Shown: one piece after another, positions 1-10,912 of the stretch
Numbering within the stretch: position 1 is the first letter of the stretch
How the letters are laid out: every line of letters starts with the position of its first letter
NCBI GenBank assembly: GCA_946902985.2
Contig: OX336398.1
Location: 234,132,556 to 234,196,555, forward strand
Direction: 5' to 3'
Length of the DNA: 64,000 bases
Origin: Meconema thalassinum
Lineage: Eukaryota; Arthropoda; Insecta; Orthoptera; Tettigoniidae
Notes under the pieces: model-generated
What the model was told of the DNA's origin: nothing
The model's database searches: none
The model's input: the letters and a program-made list of their open reading frames with translations, nothing else
Translations under genes and position numbers: made by a program

Positions 1-208
1 CTCATCCTCTCTATATTATTCTGCTAAGGTCCCATTCCGGTTTTGTACCGAGAATAAGGTCCTGCTAACACCAACCTACACATATGGGGTACCTACAGGT
101 TCCGCATAACCCCATGTGTGCCCGAAACGCACTCACTTCCTCTTTAAGTGCCACACAATTAAATAAATGCCTTACAATGTACATTTACAATGGGAGCACC
201 GTAACCTA
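1..208. repeat. Interspersed repeat H, cut by the window edge
   Basis: This stretch matches 43860-44095 in inverted orientation. Shared landmarks include CCTACACATATGGGGTAC, the AATAAGGTCC block and the conserved ATTATTCTGCTAA. No coding frame or element terminus is visible, and the left end lies outside the window. It is an unclassified dispersed repeat. Confidence 0.6.
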
Positions 209-325
209 GCGAGGCTGCCGCTAGAGCGCAGGGCAGCGCGGCGTACTGCTAGGCGAACCTGCCGCTAGAGCGCAGGGCAGCGTGGCGGCGGTAGCCATCT
301 GGCGGGAGCGCAGCGTACTGCTAGC
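209..325. repeat. GC-rich short tandem duplication (about 44-bp period)
   Basis: The block CTGCCGCTAGAGCGCAGGG occurs at about 215 and again at about 259. GTACTGCTAG recurs at 243 and 314. The GC-rich island contrasts with its AT-rich surroundings. The 68-aa frame at 282-488 has no recognisable domain and is probably chance. Confidence 0.6.
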
Positions 326-753
326 TGAGGAGTCTCTCAGAAGATGGCTCCATTGTTGTCTCACCAAGACTTTCTCTGGGGTTCTATACTTTGCAAATGT
401 AAGAATTGCTGTAGAAGAAACTCCCGAGCAAACAATAACCGATGAATTCGTTGTAACATCGAATATTGTCTACAAAGAGGTGCTGTGACAAGTACAAAAC
501 ACTGTTCTACATAATTCCTTGTGTTCTTCTCATATACGTATGCCGTTTAACAACAGTAAATACATTTCTTCAATATTTAAAACTTCGTTCTCCCACATTC
601 TTCTCTACTACCCCATAAACCCACATTCACGTTGCGAAAGCTCGCACGGACCCACTAGTTCAAATTATGTCATACATTCCGAATTCAAAGGATTGAATGT
701 ATGGCTGTATAACATTCATTTTAAACATAGCACATGGCATACATAGTCTAGGG

Positions 754-1160
754 CAGGGGTGTCCATTTTTTAAAACTAAGGGCCACATTGTGAATAGTTG
801 GGGGACCTTGCAGACCAATAACACTCCGGGGGGTTTGAGGGGTATAAAATTTCTTTTTTGAGTTTTGTGTCTCTCTGAGCTTAGTTTTCTTAGTATTGTT
901 ATTACCATTTTCTATATTTAATTGTAGTGGATAAAAAAATAAATTTACATATTTTTAATAACTCCTTTTAAAATAGAAGTACGATGATATTAAATACACT
1001 TACATGAATGGCGAACAGTGAGTATTTATGTTCATTTGACACAATTATTAATCAAATTATGAAATAAAGTTCATGATAATTTAGTTTAGTGGGACGACTG
1101 GGACTGCTTTCAAAGTTTTGGTGTCACGGCGCGGGCCGGACCGTAGGTTGGGCAGTCCGA
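754..1160 (+). mobile_element. hAT-type MITE (non-autonomous)
   Basis: The left end begins CAGGGGTGTCC followed by GGGCCACATTGTG. The right end carries GGGCCGGACC and GGGCAGTCC. These resemble the imperfect terminal inverted repeats of hAT transposons. The flanks GTCTAGGG (746-753) and GCCTAGGG (1161-1168) would be an 8-bp target duplication with one mismatch. At about 407 bp and with no coding frame, it would be a MITE moved in trans by an hAT transposase. Confidence 0.55.
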
Positions 1161-1397
1161 GCCTAGGGGAACGGCTTTCTCCGCAAATGTCTGAATATTT
1201 CGCTTTAAAACTTTATGCTTTATCTAATTAAAAATATGATTGTAATGCCAGAAGATTCGGATAAATCTCGTGCGGATGAGAGGCGGATAACGTTTTGATT
1301 ACGCAGGCAGGGCTCTACATAGGCTATGACAAGGATCTAACAAGAAATAAGGTTACTAACACTAGGTGTAAGGCGTGATCAAAATGTTTCTGGGCGG

Positions 1398-1790
1398 TTT
1401 CGGTGGCGTAGTCAGTAGCATCCTGAGCTTCTATGCCCAAGATAGCGGGTTTAAACCCGGCCGAAGCCGTCGGATTTTTTAAGAGCGTTGAAAATCCCTC
1501 AGTATACCTTCCTTCGGAGGGGAAATAAAGCCGGCGGTCCCATGTCATAGATTTAAGGCATGTTAAAGAACCTTCCACTAATTGCACACCTGTGAAGCTA
1601 AATTGAATAGGTTAAGAATGTAAACAACGCTCTTAGGTTTCTACGTTCGTTGCCAAGAGCCGACTGCGGTGGTGTCTAGTAGCTAAGTTCTGAACTTGGC
1701 CTAGTAGTTGTTGACGGTGGCGCTTGGCGTCAAAAGTAGGAACTATTTGAAAAATTATAAGTTGCAGTACTTAAAATTAAAAAAAAAGTC
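1398..1790 (+). mobile_element. SINE family B, 3' end lost
   Basis: The tRNA-like head includes GGTTTAAACCCGGCCGAAG, a B-box-like motif. It is followed by the family body: CATGTCATAGATTTA, GAAGCTAAATTGAATAGG, CAAAAGTAGGAACTA. The copy decays into an A-rich run at about 1780. It lacks the tail (GCAGCCCCTAAAC, then AACC repeats) seen in fuller copies such as 50105-50625. Confidence 0.8.
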
Positions 1791-2017
1791 CTCTCGGCAA
1801 GCCGGAAGGCGGAGGTAGATTTTGCCGGACAAACTTGGGGATAGGCGAAAATAGGCAGAATATGCAGGTTTTCGTAGAAGGATCAGACCTCATTTATTGC
1901 GAGAAAGTATTTTATAATTGGAGCTTAATTAACTTTGTTTTTCGTCATTTTATGCATATCTTAAACATTTTATTGTCTTATGGGGACGCTAACCTTCTTG
2001 TCATATGGGGTTCATTT

Positions 2018-3490
2018 TTAGCCTATTTTCAATTTTGAAAAAAATAGGCTTATGAGATCACCTTTTGTCCGTGTGTGTGTGTGTGAGGTATGTGTGTGTG
2101 TCCCCCTAATAAAATCTAAACGGCTGGAGCGATTTCAATGAAACTCGGTAAGTTCATAGCACTAATCCCGGCGACCTCGACCGTGCCCTTCAAATTTTGT
2201 TACGTCTTACCTATCCAACATGGCGGCTGTGCGAAATATTTCACTAGCATTCAATATCTCCGAAACTATTACCGATATCGCCCTGAATTTGTGTACGGTG
2301 ATAAAGGGCACTACTAGAAGTTCACCTATGAGACGTTCAAAAACCTGGTGACTACAAAACCAACATGGCGGTCAAGCGAAATTGAGACTTTTAAATAGAC
2401 ATTTCTCGCGATTTAACTATCCAAACGTAATGAAACTTGGTACAGCAAATTTTTATATACATTGTAATGCACTGGAGTCTAAATTAGTTCAATTGTTTAC
2501 ATAACCTCAAAATGGCGGCTGTGCGAAATATTTCACTGACATTCTATATCTCCGAAACTATTACAGATATCATCATGCAATTTTGTACGGTGATAAAGGG
2601 TACTGCTACAAGTTTATCTATGTATATTTCATAGACCTGTAAAGTACAAAACGAACATGGCGACCAAGCGAATTTGAAATATTTTAATAGACTTTTCTCG
2701 TGATTTAACTCTCTGAGCGCAGTGAAATGTGGTACAGTAAATGATTTTGCAGATTGTAATGCACTGCCATCTAATTTAATTCAATTGTTTACAAAACCTC
2801 AAGATGGTGGCTGTGCGAAATTTTAAAATTAAGTTTTTATTCTTGTGTCGTAATCATGCGATCGAAGTGAAAGTTTGAATAATGGAGCTAGGCAATAATT
2901 GTCCTTGAATGGTACATAACTCTATGGCCTATACGTATAAAAATCCTAAATGGCGAGCTTCCGAAATATTTAGACGGTTCTCAATATCTATGAATCTTTT
3001 ACAGCAACCAAACTGATTTTTTATGTTCATAGAGGCTATGAATATATGTTCACCTATAGGACTTTCAGTAACCTGATGAGCACAAATCCAACATGGCGGC
3101 AACGCGAAGTATAAATATTTGAATGGACGTGTCTCGCGAATTAACTATCCGAGTGCCGTGAAACGTTGCACGTTAAATGCTTATACAAATGTTGATCCAC
3201 TGGCATGTAATTCATTTCAATTGTTTGCATAATCACAAGATGGTTGGTGTGCGTACTTTTAAAATCTCATTTTTACTTCTTGTGTTCTAATCATGCGATT
3301 GAAGTTTGAATACCACACGTACACAATAATCTTAATGTAATAGTACGAGAATAAAAATCCATCCTGGCGACCATATGAAATATTTAGACAGTTCTCAATA
3401 TCTACGAATCTGTTACAGCAATTAAACCGAAATTTTGTATGTTGATAGAGACAATTAACATGAGAAGGATATATGAAAACTACTTGTTGT
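2018..3490 (+). mobile_element. Helitron-like non-autonomous repeat F, copy 1
   Basis: It starts with a palindrome (GCCTATTTT...AAAATAGGC) followed by CTTATGAGATCACC and a GT-rich microsatellite. The body is a degenerate tandem of about 290-300-bp units, each with motifs such as AACATGGCGG, GCGAAATATTTCAC and TCTCGCGATTTAAC. The end, ACTACTTG near 3479, lacks the hairpin seen at 16965-17000. There is no coding frame. The layout (5' palindrome, microsatellite, tandem core, 3' hairpin) resembles Helentron/DINE-type elements, but that class is inferred. Confidence 0.6.
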
Positions 3491-3595
3491 ACTTGTGGTC
3501 ACACTGTCCTTATGCAAGGTTTCGACACTGATGTGTAACTATGTAACAGTCTGTTACTTCTTCACGCAAAATTATATTTCCCGCAGAGATTTTGG

Positions 3596-3985
3596 TTGGT
3601 TCCTCAGTTTAGGGGCTGCGACAACGTGGTTATGTCACCCCGTGTACTTTGGGTGAATGTAGAATCTGTCTGATAAACGGTGTGCATTGTTATGGCTGTA
3701 TTAGTCTGTAATTCAGGTAAGGACTGCAGACGGTCAATTTCAAGCAGTAGTTCCTAATGTTGCTACCAGATACTACCATCAACGACACCTAGCTGTGAAC
3801 TTGGATACTAGATGCCACCGCAACCAGCAACTCGCAACGAACGTTGGAACTTCCCCTCCAAAGGAAAGCATACTGAGGGATTTTTAGCGCTCTTAGAAAA
3901 TCCGCCGACTTCGGCCGGCTTTGAACCCGCGACCTTTGGCATAGAAGTTCAGCATGCTACCAGTTACGTCATCGAAGACGCTTCA
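3596..3985 (-). mobile_element. SINE family B, internally deleted
   Basis: Read on the minus strand it runs from the head (3985 side, GGGTTCAAAGCC-like B box) to the tail with CAGCCCCTAAAC and GGTTGG at 3596. The region holding the CATGTCATAG block is missing compared with 52235-52762. The frame at 3812-4117 is a shadow of the SINE. Confidence 0.75.
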
Positions 3986-3999
3986 CACTTAGTCCGATG

Positions 4000-4744
4000 G
4001 AAATCTGAATCTGATATCGAGCAAGTACGTTGTCATGGCAACGTCCGATGGCTCATCCGTCATCAATTTAGTAGTGTTGCCAGGGCAACCTCTGAAGCTC
4101 TTGGCATTTTGTTATAATTCCGAAATCATTTTTCACATCCGTTGGCGTAATGGTGGGTCATATCAAAAATTCTTTCAGACAAAAGTTTTAGGTAATTATT
4201 AGGGGAATATTGTCCATTTTGTATGGTTTTGATATTGTGCCTATTAAGAGAGATATGATTAATGTTTCCAGAAAAACCCACTTTTTCCCACCCCTTTGGT
4301 CAATGGTTGGTGCTATAAAAACTCTTCAAACATACATTTTTGGGCTTTATCCGACACATAGTATGAACTTTGAACGGATTCGATATTTCACATATTAAGA
4401 GAGTTATAGCAATATTTCACTTTTTCGAAAAAAGCCCCCCCCCATTTTCACCCCCAACGACCGGTTTAACCCAGTAACGAACTCGACCGAGATTTTATAG
4501 GTATACATATTCGGTAAAAGGAATCAAAGTGATTGGTGCAAAATTACGGCAGCTATCGTGTCCACAAGAAACTGATATACATATATATATATATATATAT
4601 AGTCTATACATGGATAAATTATAAATAAACTTTTGAACTGATGGTGGTTTTGGGGTCTGGGGGATGTGAAACGCGAAGATATGTCGAAATTTTCCGGTAG
4701 TCGAAACATGGTACCCATTGCAATAGTTAGCTTTCTAATGAAAT
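4000..4744. other. Unassigned AT-rich stretch
   Basis: No gene or repeat family that I recognise. It contains a C-run near 4435-4443 and an (AT)n microsatellite at about 4580-4602. Short frames at 4210-4398 and 4524-4718 have no domain features and the second spans the microsatellite. Confidence 0.5.
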
Positions 4745-4905
4745 CTACCTAAAAACAGATAACACACACTAATACAGTCATCACAATTAACACCGGTTAT
4801 CAGACAGATTCTACACACACCCAAAGTACACAGGGCTACATTACTGCGTTGTCGCAGCCCCTAAACATGAGAACCAACCAACCAACCAACCAACCAAAAT
4901 GTTTC
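4745..4905 (+). mobile_element. SINE family B, 3' tail only
   Basis: A 5'-truncated copy with the conserved tail: TAACACACACTAATACAG, ACCGGTTATCAGACAG, TTGTCGCAGCCCCTAAAC. It ends in a repeated AACC motif. 5' truncation is usual for SINEs made by target-primed reverse transcription. Confidence 0.75.
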
Positions 4906-4929
4906 TGTTTCACAGCCGTACAATCAAGA

Positions 4930-5155
4930 ATCGTCTGTCATTCCGACAAAATCACAGTGAGCTTTGAGGCAATCATGACACCGATGTACTAGGTTGAGGT
5001 GTGGTTGAACACTGTGTCCTGCTGTGTGAAAAAGTCCATGACCGCCCGCTGCACATTCTCGTGTGACAGGAATCGTCCACCCTTCAAGGCCGTTTTTAAG
5101 GGACCGAAAGTGTGAAAATTGCATGGGAAGAGATCAGGAACATACATTATCGGCT
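4930..5155 (-). pseudogene. Mariner-type transposase C-terminal remnant
   Basis: Minus-strand translation gives a run containing FHTFGPLKTALKGGRF, then HENVQRAVMDFF. This matches the C-terminal catalytic region after the SPDLxPCDF motif in insect mariner/SETMAR-type transposases. The remnant is interrupted by stops and has no N-terminal half. No TIR is evident. The 66-aa frame on this strand reads a different phase and is a shadow. Confidence 0.55.
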
Positions 5156-6415
5156 CTCCAGAGTTGCAATCGTGGTCACTAAGATTGTAATCAGTAGACT
5201 AAGGCACTAATTATTGGTCAAATATGCATCACGTTTCGGCAACTACAGTACGATCACCCCGTGATCATTAGCGTTTCTATTTTGAATATAAAGAAATTAT
5301 GAGCAGACGGATGTAGGCCTATTGCACCTTTTTTTTAAAATATCTCAACTAAGAAACTGACATTCAATTTTACTCGCCATTGAATTTTGAAAATTAAAAA
5401 TATTTAACAATATTTACATACTGAATGCTGAATAAAAATAATTGATATTAACTTGCAAAAAGGACTGAAACGTACTGGGTATTAAAGTCATTTCAGTATT
5501 ATTCTGTCAGAGAGTCTTGGAGTCCGAATCTAAATATATGACTTTAAGATCTTCAAGTTACAAAAGCGCTTCAAAACAACAGGAAATTAGATATACGCCC
5601 TTCTCAAGCAGAGATATACACTTAAACAGGCAAAGGAGAAAAATGTAATGCAAGCTAGATAAAAAAGGGGGGGGGGGAGGGATAGCGATGGTTAATAGGT
5701 AAATGTTATCTGGATCAGGTGTACAATGTATTTTTTTCTGCAATAAACCTAGGCCGGTATGCGCGGCAGTATTAAAGGTGCTGGGACGTCTTCAATAGAC
5801 CGGGCAGCCCTTAGTTCGAATGGCTTTTTAGTCCACGGGTGGCGAAGACATTTCCACGGTCTTTAATCGTTGTAGATCTTCCTGTATTCAAAAACATACA
5901 TTCTCATCTAGATATGGAAACGTCACACAAATAAACATTGCGCTGACCTCAGAAAGCACATAGGAACAAAGGGGGGAGAAAGGGAAAAACAAGTTTCGTC
6001 CAGTTAACACCCGGGCTCAGTCGACCAAAACTGGTGCAAGAGTGAACACGAAACAGCTCGAAGTTCCAGCCAGGAAGACAACCGGATAAGTATCAGCCTG
6101 TATTATTACAGTATAACCATAGATGATTTTTTATAACCATATTATCACCCCAAACAGACAAACTCCGGATTTCTATCACCATTGTAGCATTTCACCTAAC
6201 ATTAGATATACTACATTTAGCATACACCGACAGTTGCATTACCAATACTGCAACTAAATAATTGCACATATTGTAAATATGTTTCACCTGTATTCTCAAA
6301 CATAGATGTTATAGCCTAAGTGTAATGGATCTGATGATGATCGCCTGACGATCGAAACTGGTCATCCTAGTGTATTTATTAATCTCATGTAATTTATTTC
6401 ACGATTAGGGCATAA
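5156..6415. other. Unassigned stretch
   Basis: No gene is supported. Visible features are a poly-G run at 5668-5677 and low-complexity A/T tracts. GATGATCGCCTGACGATCG followed by AAACTGGTCATCC lies near 6338 and vaguely recalls Penelope-type leaders, but this is too weak to call. Confidence 0.4.
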
Positions 6416-6419
6416 TCCA

Positions 6420-6530
6420 GCTCTTTTTGGGTACATTCGTGTTGACCGACTGAAAAGCACCGAACATTTGTTTACTTAGGCAACACTGAAAAATGGCTTC
6501 AAACCTCACAAAGTAATGCATTGTGTCAAA
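6420..6530 (+). repeat. Interspersed repeat L
   Basis: Carries CGTGTTGACCGACTGAAAAG, then GGCAACACTGAAAAATGGC. The same block is at about 24085-24160 (plus) and, inverted, at about 23115-23190. It is an unclassified dispersed repeat. Confidence 0.6.
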
Positions 6531-6862
6531 ATAACCAAAATATGCATAAAATGCAATATTATGGTATTGTATGAACTTACGGGTTTAGTAATCAGGTATG
6601 AATATTATGTTCCTCAGAAAGCCGAAAAATAGGCGAAGTTGTAAAATGAAACAGGTTCACATCGGTCAATAATAAGTCAATTCTACTTGGGGTTTCCTTA
6701 ATATTGAGAAAAACTCAGGACACGAGTATATCGACACATGGATCTAGGCCATAATTTTTAATACACGCATCCCGAAAATGTTTATCATTAAGGGGAGACT
6801 CCACTGAAAATTTAAACTTCTCTCCTACTGCATCGATTTCTAATTAATTTTGTGATCATATA

Positions 6863-7433
6863 CGAGGCACGTCCAGAAAGTAAGCTCCGTTTGGTAATTA
6901 AATTAAATTGTGTACAGATACAGAAAAAATATTTATTGCACAACATTCTACACCTCTTAAACTACCTTTTCACATAACTGCCGAACTTTTGCAGGCATTT
7001 GTCATAGCGTGGCACAAGTTTTTGGATACCTCTTCATAGAAGTTTGCCGCCAACCCGTAAACGAGAGTGAAGACTCCCCTTAAGATATCCTACTGTTTGG
7101 TCACTACTGTTAGGCAAATTGCGTGCTTACCAGGAGAACTGCGTATGTTTAGGAGTTCTCCTGACCACATACGCAATTTGCCTAACAATGATGGCCAAAC
7201 AGTAGGATATCTTAAGGGGAGTCTTCACTCTCGTTTACGGGTCGGCGGCAAACTTCTATGAAGAAGGTATCCAAAAACTTGTGCCACGCTATGACAAATG
7301 CCTGCAAAAGTTCGGCAGTTATGTGGAAAAGTAGTTTAAGAGGAGTAGAATGTTGTGCAATAAATATTTTTTCTGTATCTGTACACAATTTAATTTTATT
7401 ACCAAACGGAGCTTACTTTCTGGACGTCCTTCG
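6863..7433. mobile_element. Snapback mariner: 571-bp near-perfect palindrome
   Basis: Two arms of about 280 bp are inverted copies with a centre near 7150. The outer ends (GTCCAGAAAGTAAGCTCCG and its complement) act as TIRs. TA flanks both sides (6861-6862 and 7434-7435), as for Tc1/mariner insertion. Each arm, read outward, encodes the C-terminal mariner motif YEEGIQKLVPRYDKCLQK followed by FGSYVEK and a stop. The element is therefore two inverted copies of one transposase 3' end. It cannot make transposase but keeps both ends, so it could in principle have been moved in trans. Confidence 0.8.
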
Positions 7434-7515
7434 TATATCATATAAAGATGTAACATTGTCTAAGGTTTGAAGGCCATGACTTGAATGGTTTTTGAATTAT
7501 TAATTTTTAATTTGG

Positions 7516-8021
7516 GTCGCCTCCGTAGCGTAGCGGTCAGCATGGTTAGCTGCCGCCCCGGAGGTCCTGGGTACGATCCCCGGCTCTGCCACGAAATTTG
7601 AAAAGTTGTACGAGGACTGGAACGGGGTCTACTCAGCCTCGGGTGGCCCAAATGAGTAGAGGGGGTTCGATTCCCCCTCAGCCATCCTCGAAGTGGTTTT
7701 CCGTGGTTTACCACTTCGTCTTCGGGCAAATGCCGGGATGATACCTTCTTCAAGGCCACGGCCGCCTCCTTCCCTCTTCCTTGTCTATCCATCCTAACCA
7801 TCCCTTACCTTCCCTCATGAGGCCCCTGTTCGCTTTGCAGGTGGGGCCGCCTGGGCGAGGTGCCAAACCCACCTCACCAGTTGTATCCCTTCCGATTCGA
7901 TGTTCCCAGCTCTAGGAAACTGCCCGTAGAGGCGGTAATGGTGAGTTCCCTCGCTGGATCCGTGGGTTCCACCAACCTGGAGGGTAAACGACAAAAATAA
8001 TAATAATAATAATAATAATAA
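7516..8021 (+). mobile_element. SINE family A, full length
   Basis: The head GTAGCGTAGCGGTCAGCATG plus GATCCCCGGCTCTGCCA is tRNA-like with A and B boxes. A second tRNA-like B box (GGTTCGATTCCCCCTCAGCC) follows. Then come the conserved TTTTCCGTGGTTTACCACTT and GCCACGGCCGCCTCCTTCC blocks and a (TAA)n tail. The TSD is TAATTTGG at 7508-7515 and 8022-8029. Frames at 7460-7801 and 7815-8075 (minus) are shadows. Confidence 0.85.
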
Positions 8022-8029
8022 TAATTTGG

Positions 8030-8800
8030 TTTTAATGACATTTTTGAAAATCGACTTTTGGGACTCCGATATCAATTTTTACATGTCAATTTCTTCAGAC
8101 AGAGTTTAAGAGTTCTGCGCATTTACTTTATGAGGAGCTTTGTTTATTTACCCTAGTTCATTTTTCAAATTTTTTTTTTTTTCAAATAATTTGTACATAA
8201 ATATCATAAAAATTCATTGAAACTGCATATAATTTTAAATTAATGCACAGAAGTATGCAGATACCTCATGACTATTTCCTGCAAAAATTTCACTGAGATT
8301 GGTTAATATTTAGGATAAAAAAGTTGGTATTGAAATTAGAAATCAAACTTATAAAAATTTACCTCTCAACAAAATGTTAGTTGAAATCACTAGATCAGCT
8401 TTTTATCACCAGGAATCGCTGCATTTGAATGAAAAGCTAAGAGGCAACTTTGGAACAAAGATTATCCTATTGGTGAGAACATGGTCGTGTTTGATGGTGA
8501 TAACATCGAAAACTATCTTTGACAACTGACCTCTCATATAAACTTATTTCCTTATCTCGTGTCTACCAATCAATTAATCGATTCTTCGGTTAGCCGATTA
8601 GTAACGTATGAACTACTGAGAGAATTGCAAACCAAAATGATAAATGTAAATACTGTGTGTGTTAAGGGGGAGACTCCACCGCAAAACTTCAATTTTTTTC
8701 GAAGATTTTTTATTGGCTATTTCAGACCCTTTTAGTGTTTTCTCTTAGATTAACATTAAAAGTTAGATCCCAGAAATATTTGGTTATCTTCGGATAAAAC
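8030..8800. other. Unassigned AT-rich stretch
   Basis: No gene visible. TTAAGGGGGAGACTCCACCG near 8663 recurs almost unchanged at about 6789 in the same orientation. This suggests a transposon terminus or dispersed repeat, but no partner inverted end was found. Confidence 0.4.
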
Positions 8801-8804
8801 TCGT

Positions 8805-8870
8805 GCGGATGCGGGGCGGATGCGGGGCGGATGCGGGGCGGATGCGGGGCGGATGCGGGGCGGATGCGGA
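8805..8870 (+). repeat. G-rich minisatellite, 11-bp unit x 6
   Basis: Six perfect copies of GCGGATGCGGG lie in tandem. The flanking TCGGATAAAACTCGTGCGGA also appears in part at about 1257. The short uniform array suggests recent slippage. Confidence 0.85.
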
Positions 8871-9030
8871 CGTATCTCGCGATTTAACCATCCGAGTACA
8901 GCGAAACTTAGTACGGTAAATGCTGATACAAATGTTAATCCACTGGCATCCATATTTTTTTCATAACCACAAGATGGCAGCTGTGCAAAATTTCAAAATC
9001 CCGTTTTTTTCTTCTTATGTCCTAATCATG
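8868..9030 (+). mobile_element. Helitron-like repeat F fragment
   Basis: Contains TATCTCGCGATTTAACCATC, TTAATCCACTGGCATC and CACAAGATGGCAGCTGTG, matching one core unit of the F repeats at 2018-3490 and 15814-17000. Both ends are missing. Confidence 0.65.
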
Positions 9031-9034
9031 CGAT

Positions 9035-9195
9035 TGAAGGTTCTTCATGTGGCCCCAGAGGGGAGTTAAATCTGGCGATCGTGGTAGCCATGAAATTGGA
9101 CCACCTTGACCTACCCAAGTTTCCCCGAATGTTTGGTCGAGATGTTCGCGAACTGCACGTGCAAAGTGTATGCCACCATCCTGTACTGCCGAATG
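9035..9195 (-). pseudogene. DUF4817-type transposase remnant
   Basis: Minus-strand translation reads REHLDQTFGETWVGQGGPIS, then PRSPDLTPLWGHMK. This is the second-aspartate region of mariner-related transposases that carry an N-terminal DUF4817 helix-turn-helix. A short deletion removes the usual DFFL between LTP and WGH. Both ends are lost. Confidence 0.6.
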
Positions 9196-9358
9196 ACTGG
9201 ATCACAACTGCTATCAAAATTGACTCACTGTCACTACGGTTTGTGAACAGAAGGAATAAGTACTGTATAACATCAGGGGGCTGCCCTCAGCCAATGTTAT
9301 TTGCGTGAAACGGTATCGAAACGATAAATGTCCGGACAAGGGTTCGTAATCAAACTGG

Positions 9359-9361
9359 TAT

Positions 9362-9400
<39 letters not shown>

Positions 9401-9830
9401 TTCGGTGTATGATGCTACACAACACAGGAAAAAATACAGAATACTGTGCCAATAAGAACAGACACAGTATACTCACACTGAAAGTTACACTTTTACATCT
9501 AATCCGTTGAGCCAACACACCGCCTCTGGAGTAGCTGAGTGCAGGTCCTCCAAACTACCAGGGAAGGCACGGAGAAGACAATCCACCACTATGTGTTTCA
9601 TTGATTGTGGGATGTCAGCACAATCACGGTGTGGAGAATCTATCCAACCCCATTTATAAAGAACCGAGGCTGTTCTTCCCAAGCCACACCTGACGCGGTT
9701 AAGTCTACACCAAACATTCCTTGGCAAAGTGAAACCATTTAGTTTCTCAGTTGGATTTGCGATTTTTATAATGCCATTTGGTGGGGGAGAAGAATCAAAC
9801 TGTGATCTACTTAGTCCCCTCTACAACACC
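9359..9830 (-). pseudogene. LINE ORF2 C-terminal fragment with (TAAA)n tail
   Basis: The 80-aa minus frame ending at 9485 reads RNVWCRLNRVRCGLGR, then a Cys/His cluster (DCADIPQSMKHIVVDC) typical of the C-terminus of insect non-LTR retrotransposon ORF2. PTEKLNGFTLP continues the same protein upstream. A short 3'UTR leads to a (TTTA)n run at 9359-9402, which is the 3' tail on the minus strand. A homologous remnant is at 39125-39345. The clade is not resolved. Confidence 0.65.
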
Positions 9831-10080
9831 CAGAAGTTTGTAATAGGAATTATGAATCACCCTGTAGGTTATCCGCATCAAGCTCATCTACGCTGTGTGT
9901 TTCCATGTTCATATTATGAGGTCCACGAGGAACAAAACGATGAAGTTACGGACCTGCTTTACAGTTTATCTCGGCTGGAGCAATATTACCCACCTCATGT
10001 TGGTGGGACAATTATTAGTGCGTTATATTCTGTTTCCCTTAATTAACCAGGTGATATTAGCATACAAGACACAAGTTTAA

Positions 10081-10394
10081 GATTAATTTAAAATGTGACC
10101 GAGGCCTTGCTTGTTTTTCTCTCCGTGTGGAGGGAATATAATTACACTCCCAACAGAAATATAATTCACCAACTGTTCCCTCGATGCTGTGTGTCTCTCT
10201 ACTGGTGGAAGTCGTTGCTTTTAGGGGCGGAACGTCGAGGTTATCGGGCTCTTAGTTATTGTTAGAGACCACCAATTTTCGCAGTCGTGATTAAAGGGAT
10301 AACTTGTTTATTGAAAAGAAAATGAAAATTCTTTGAGAATCCAAAATTGCAATATATTATCGTGATTTTCGCGATAAATACTTTTAAAGCGAAA
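10081..10394. other. Unassigned stretch
   Basis: No gene or recognised repeat. It runs up to the SINE B head that starts at about 10395. Confidence 0.4.
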
Positions 10395-10800
10395 TAAACT
10401 ATTTCGTAGTTGGTAGCATGCTGAGCTTCTAAGCCCAAGGTGGCGGGTTCAAACCCGGCCGAAGTCGTCCGATTTTTAATAGCGCTAAAATCCCTGAGAG
10501 GAGGTAAAGCCGGTGGTCCCATGTCATAGATTTATGGCTTGATAAAGAACCTTCCACTAATTACACTTGTGTGAAGCTAAATTAGCTAAATGATAGGTTA
10601 AATTTGACTAACGCTCTTAGGTTCCAACTTTCGTCACCAGGAGCCGACAGCGGTGGCATATAGTAACCAAGTTCACAGCTAGTTGTTCATTGATGGTGGC
10701 GTTTGGTAGCAAAAGTAGGGACTACTTGAAAAATTAATCGTCTGTAGTCCTTCTACCTGATTCACAGATAAGACATACTAATACAGCACGGTAGGTCAAG
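10395..10800 (+). mobile_element. SINE family B
   Basis: The head includes GTTGGTAGCATGCTGAGCTT and GGCGGGTTCAAACCCGGCCG (B box). The body has CATGTCATAGATTTATGG, CTCTTAGGTTCC and AGTAGGGACTACTTG. The copy stops inside the tail (ACATACTAATACAG). No clear TSD. Confidence 0.8.
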
Positions 10801-10912
10801 CCTAGGTTTAAACACTACCGGAGGGAAGATGATATGAAAAAGGAAAGGGCTTGGGAATAGAAACGAACTCTGGGCAGAAAGGAAAGAATCCAAGCAAAGA
10901 AAGAAATAATAT

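Noticed and set aside
282..488. 68-aa frame over the GC-rich tandem duplication
   Set aside because: No domain or codon signature; the start lies in repeat sequence.
7460..8075. Two minus frames of 113 and 86 aa
   Set aside because: They lie inside SINE A, which explains the sequence fully; SINEs are non-coding.
9729..10080. 105-aa and 61-aa plus frames
   Set aside because: No recognised domain; the left part is antisense to the LINE C-terminal fragment.
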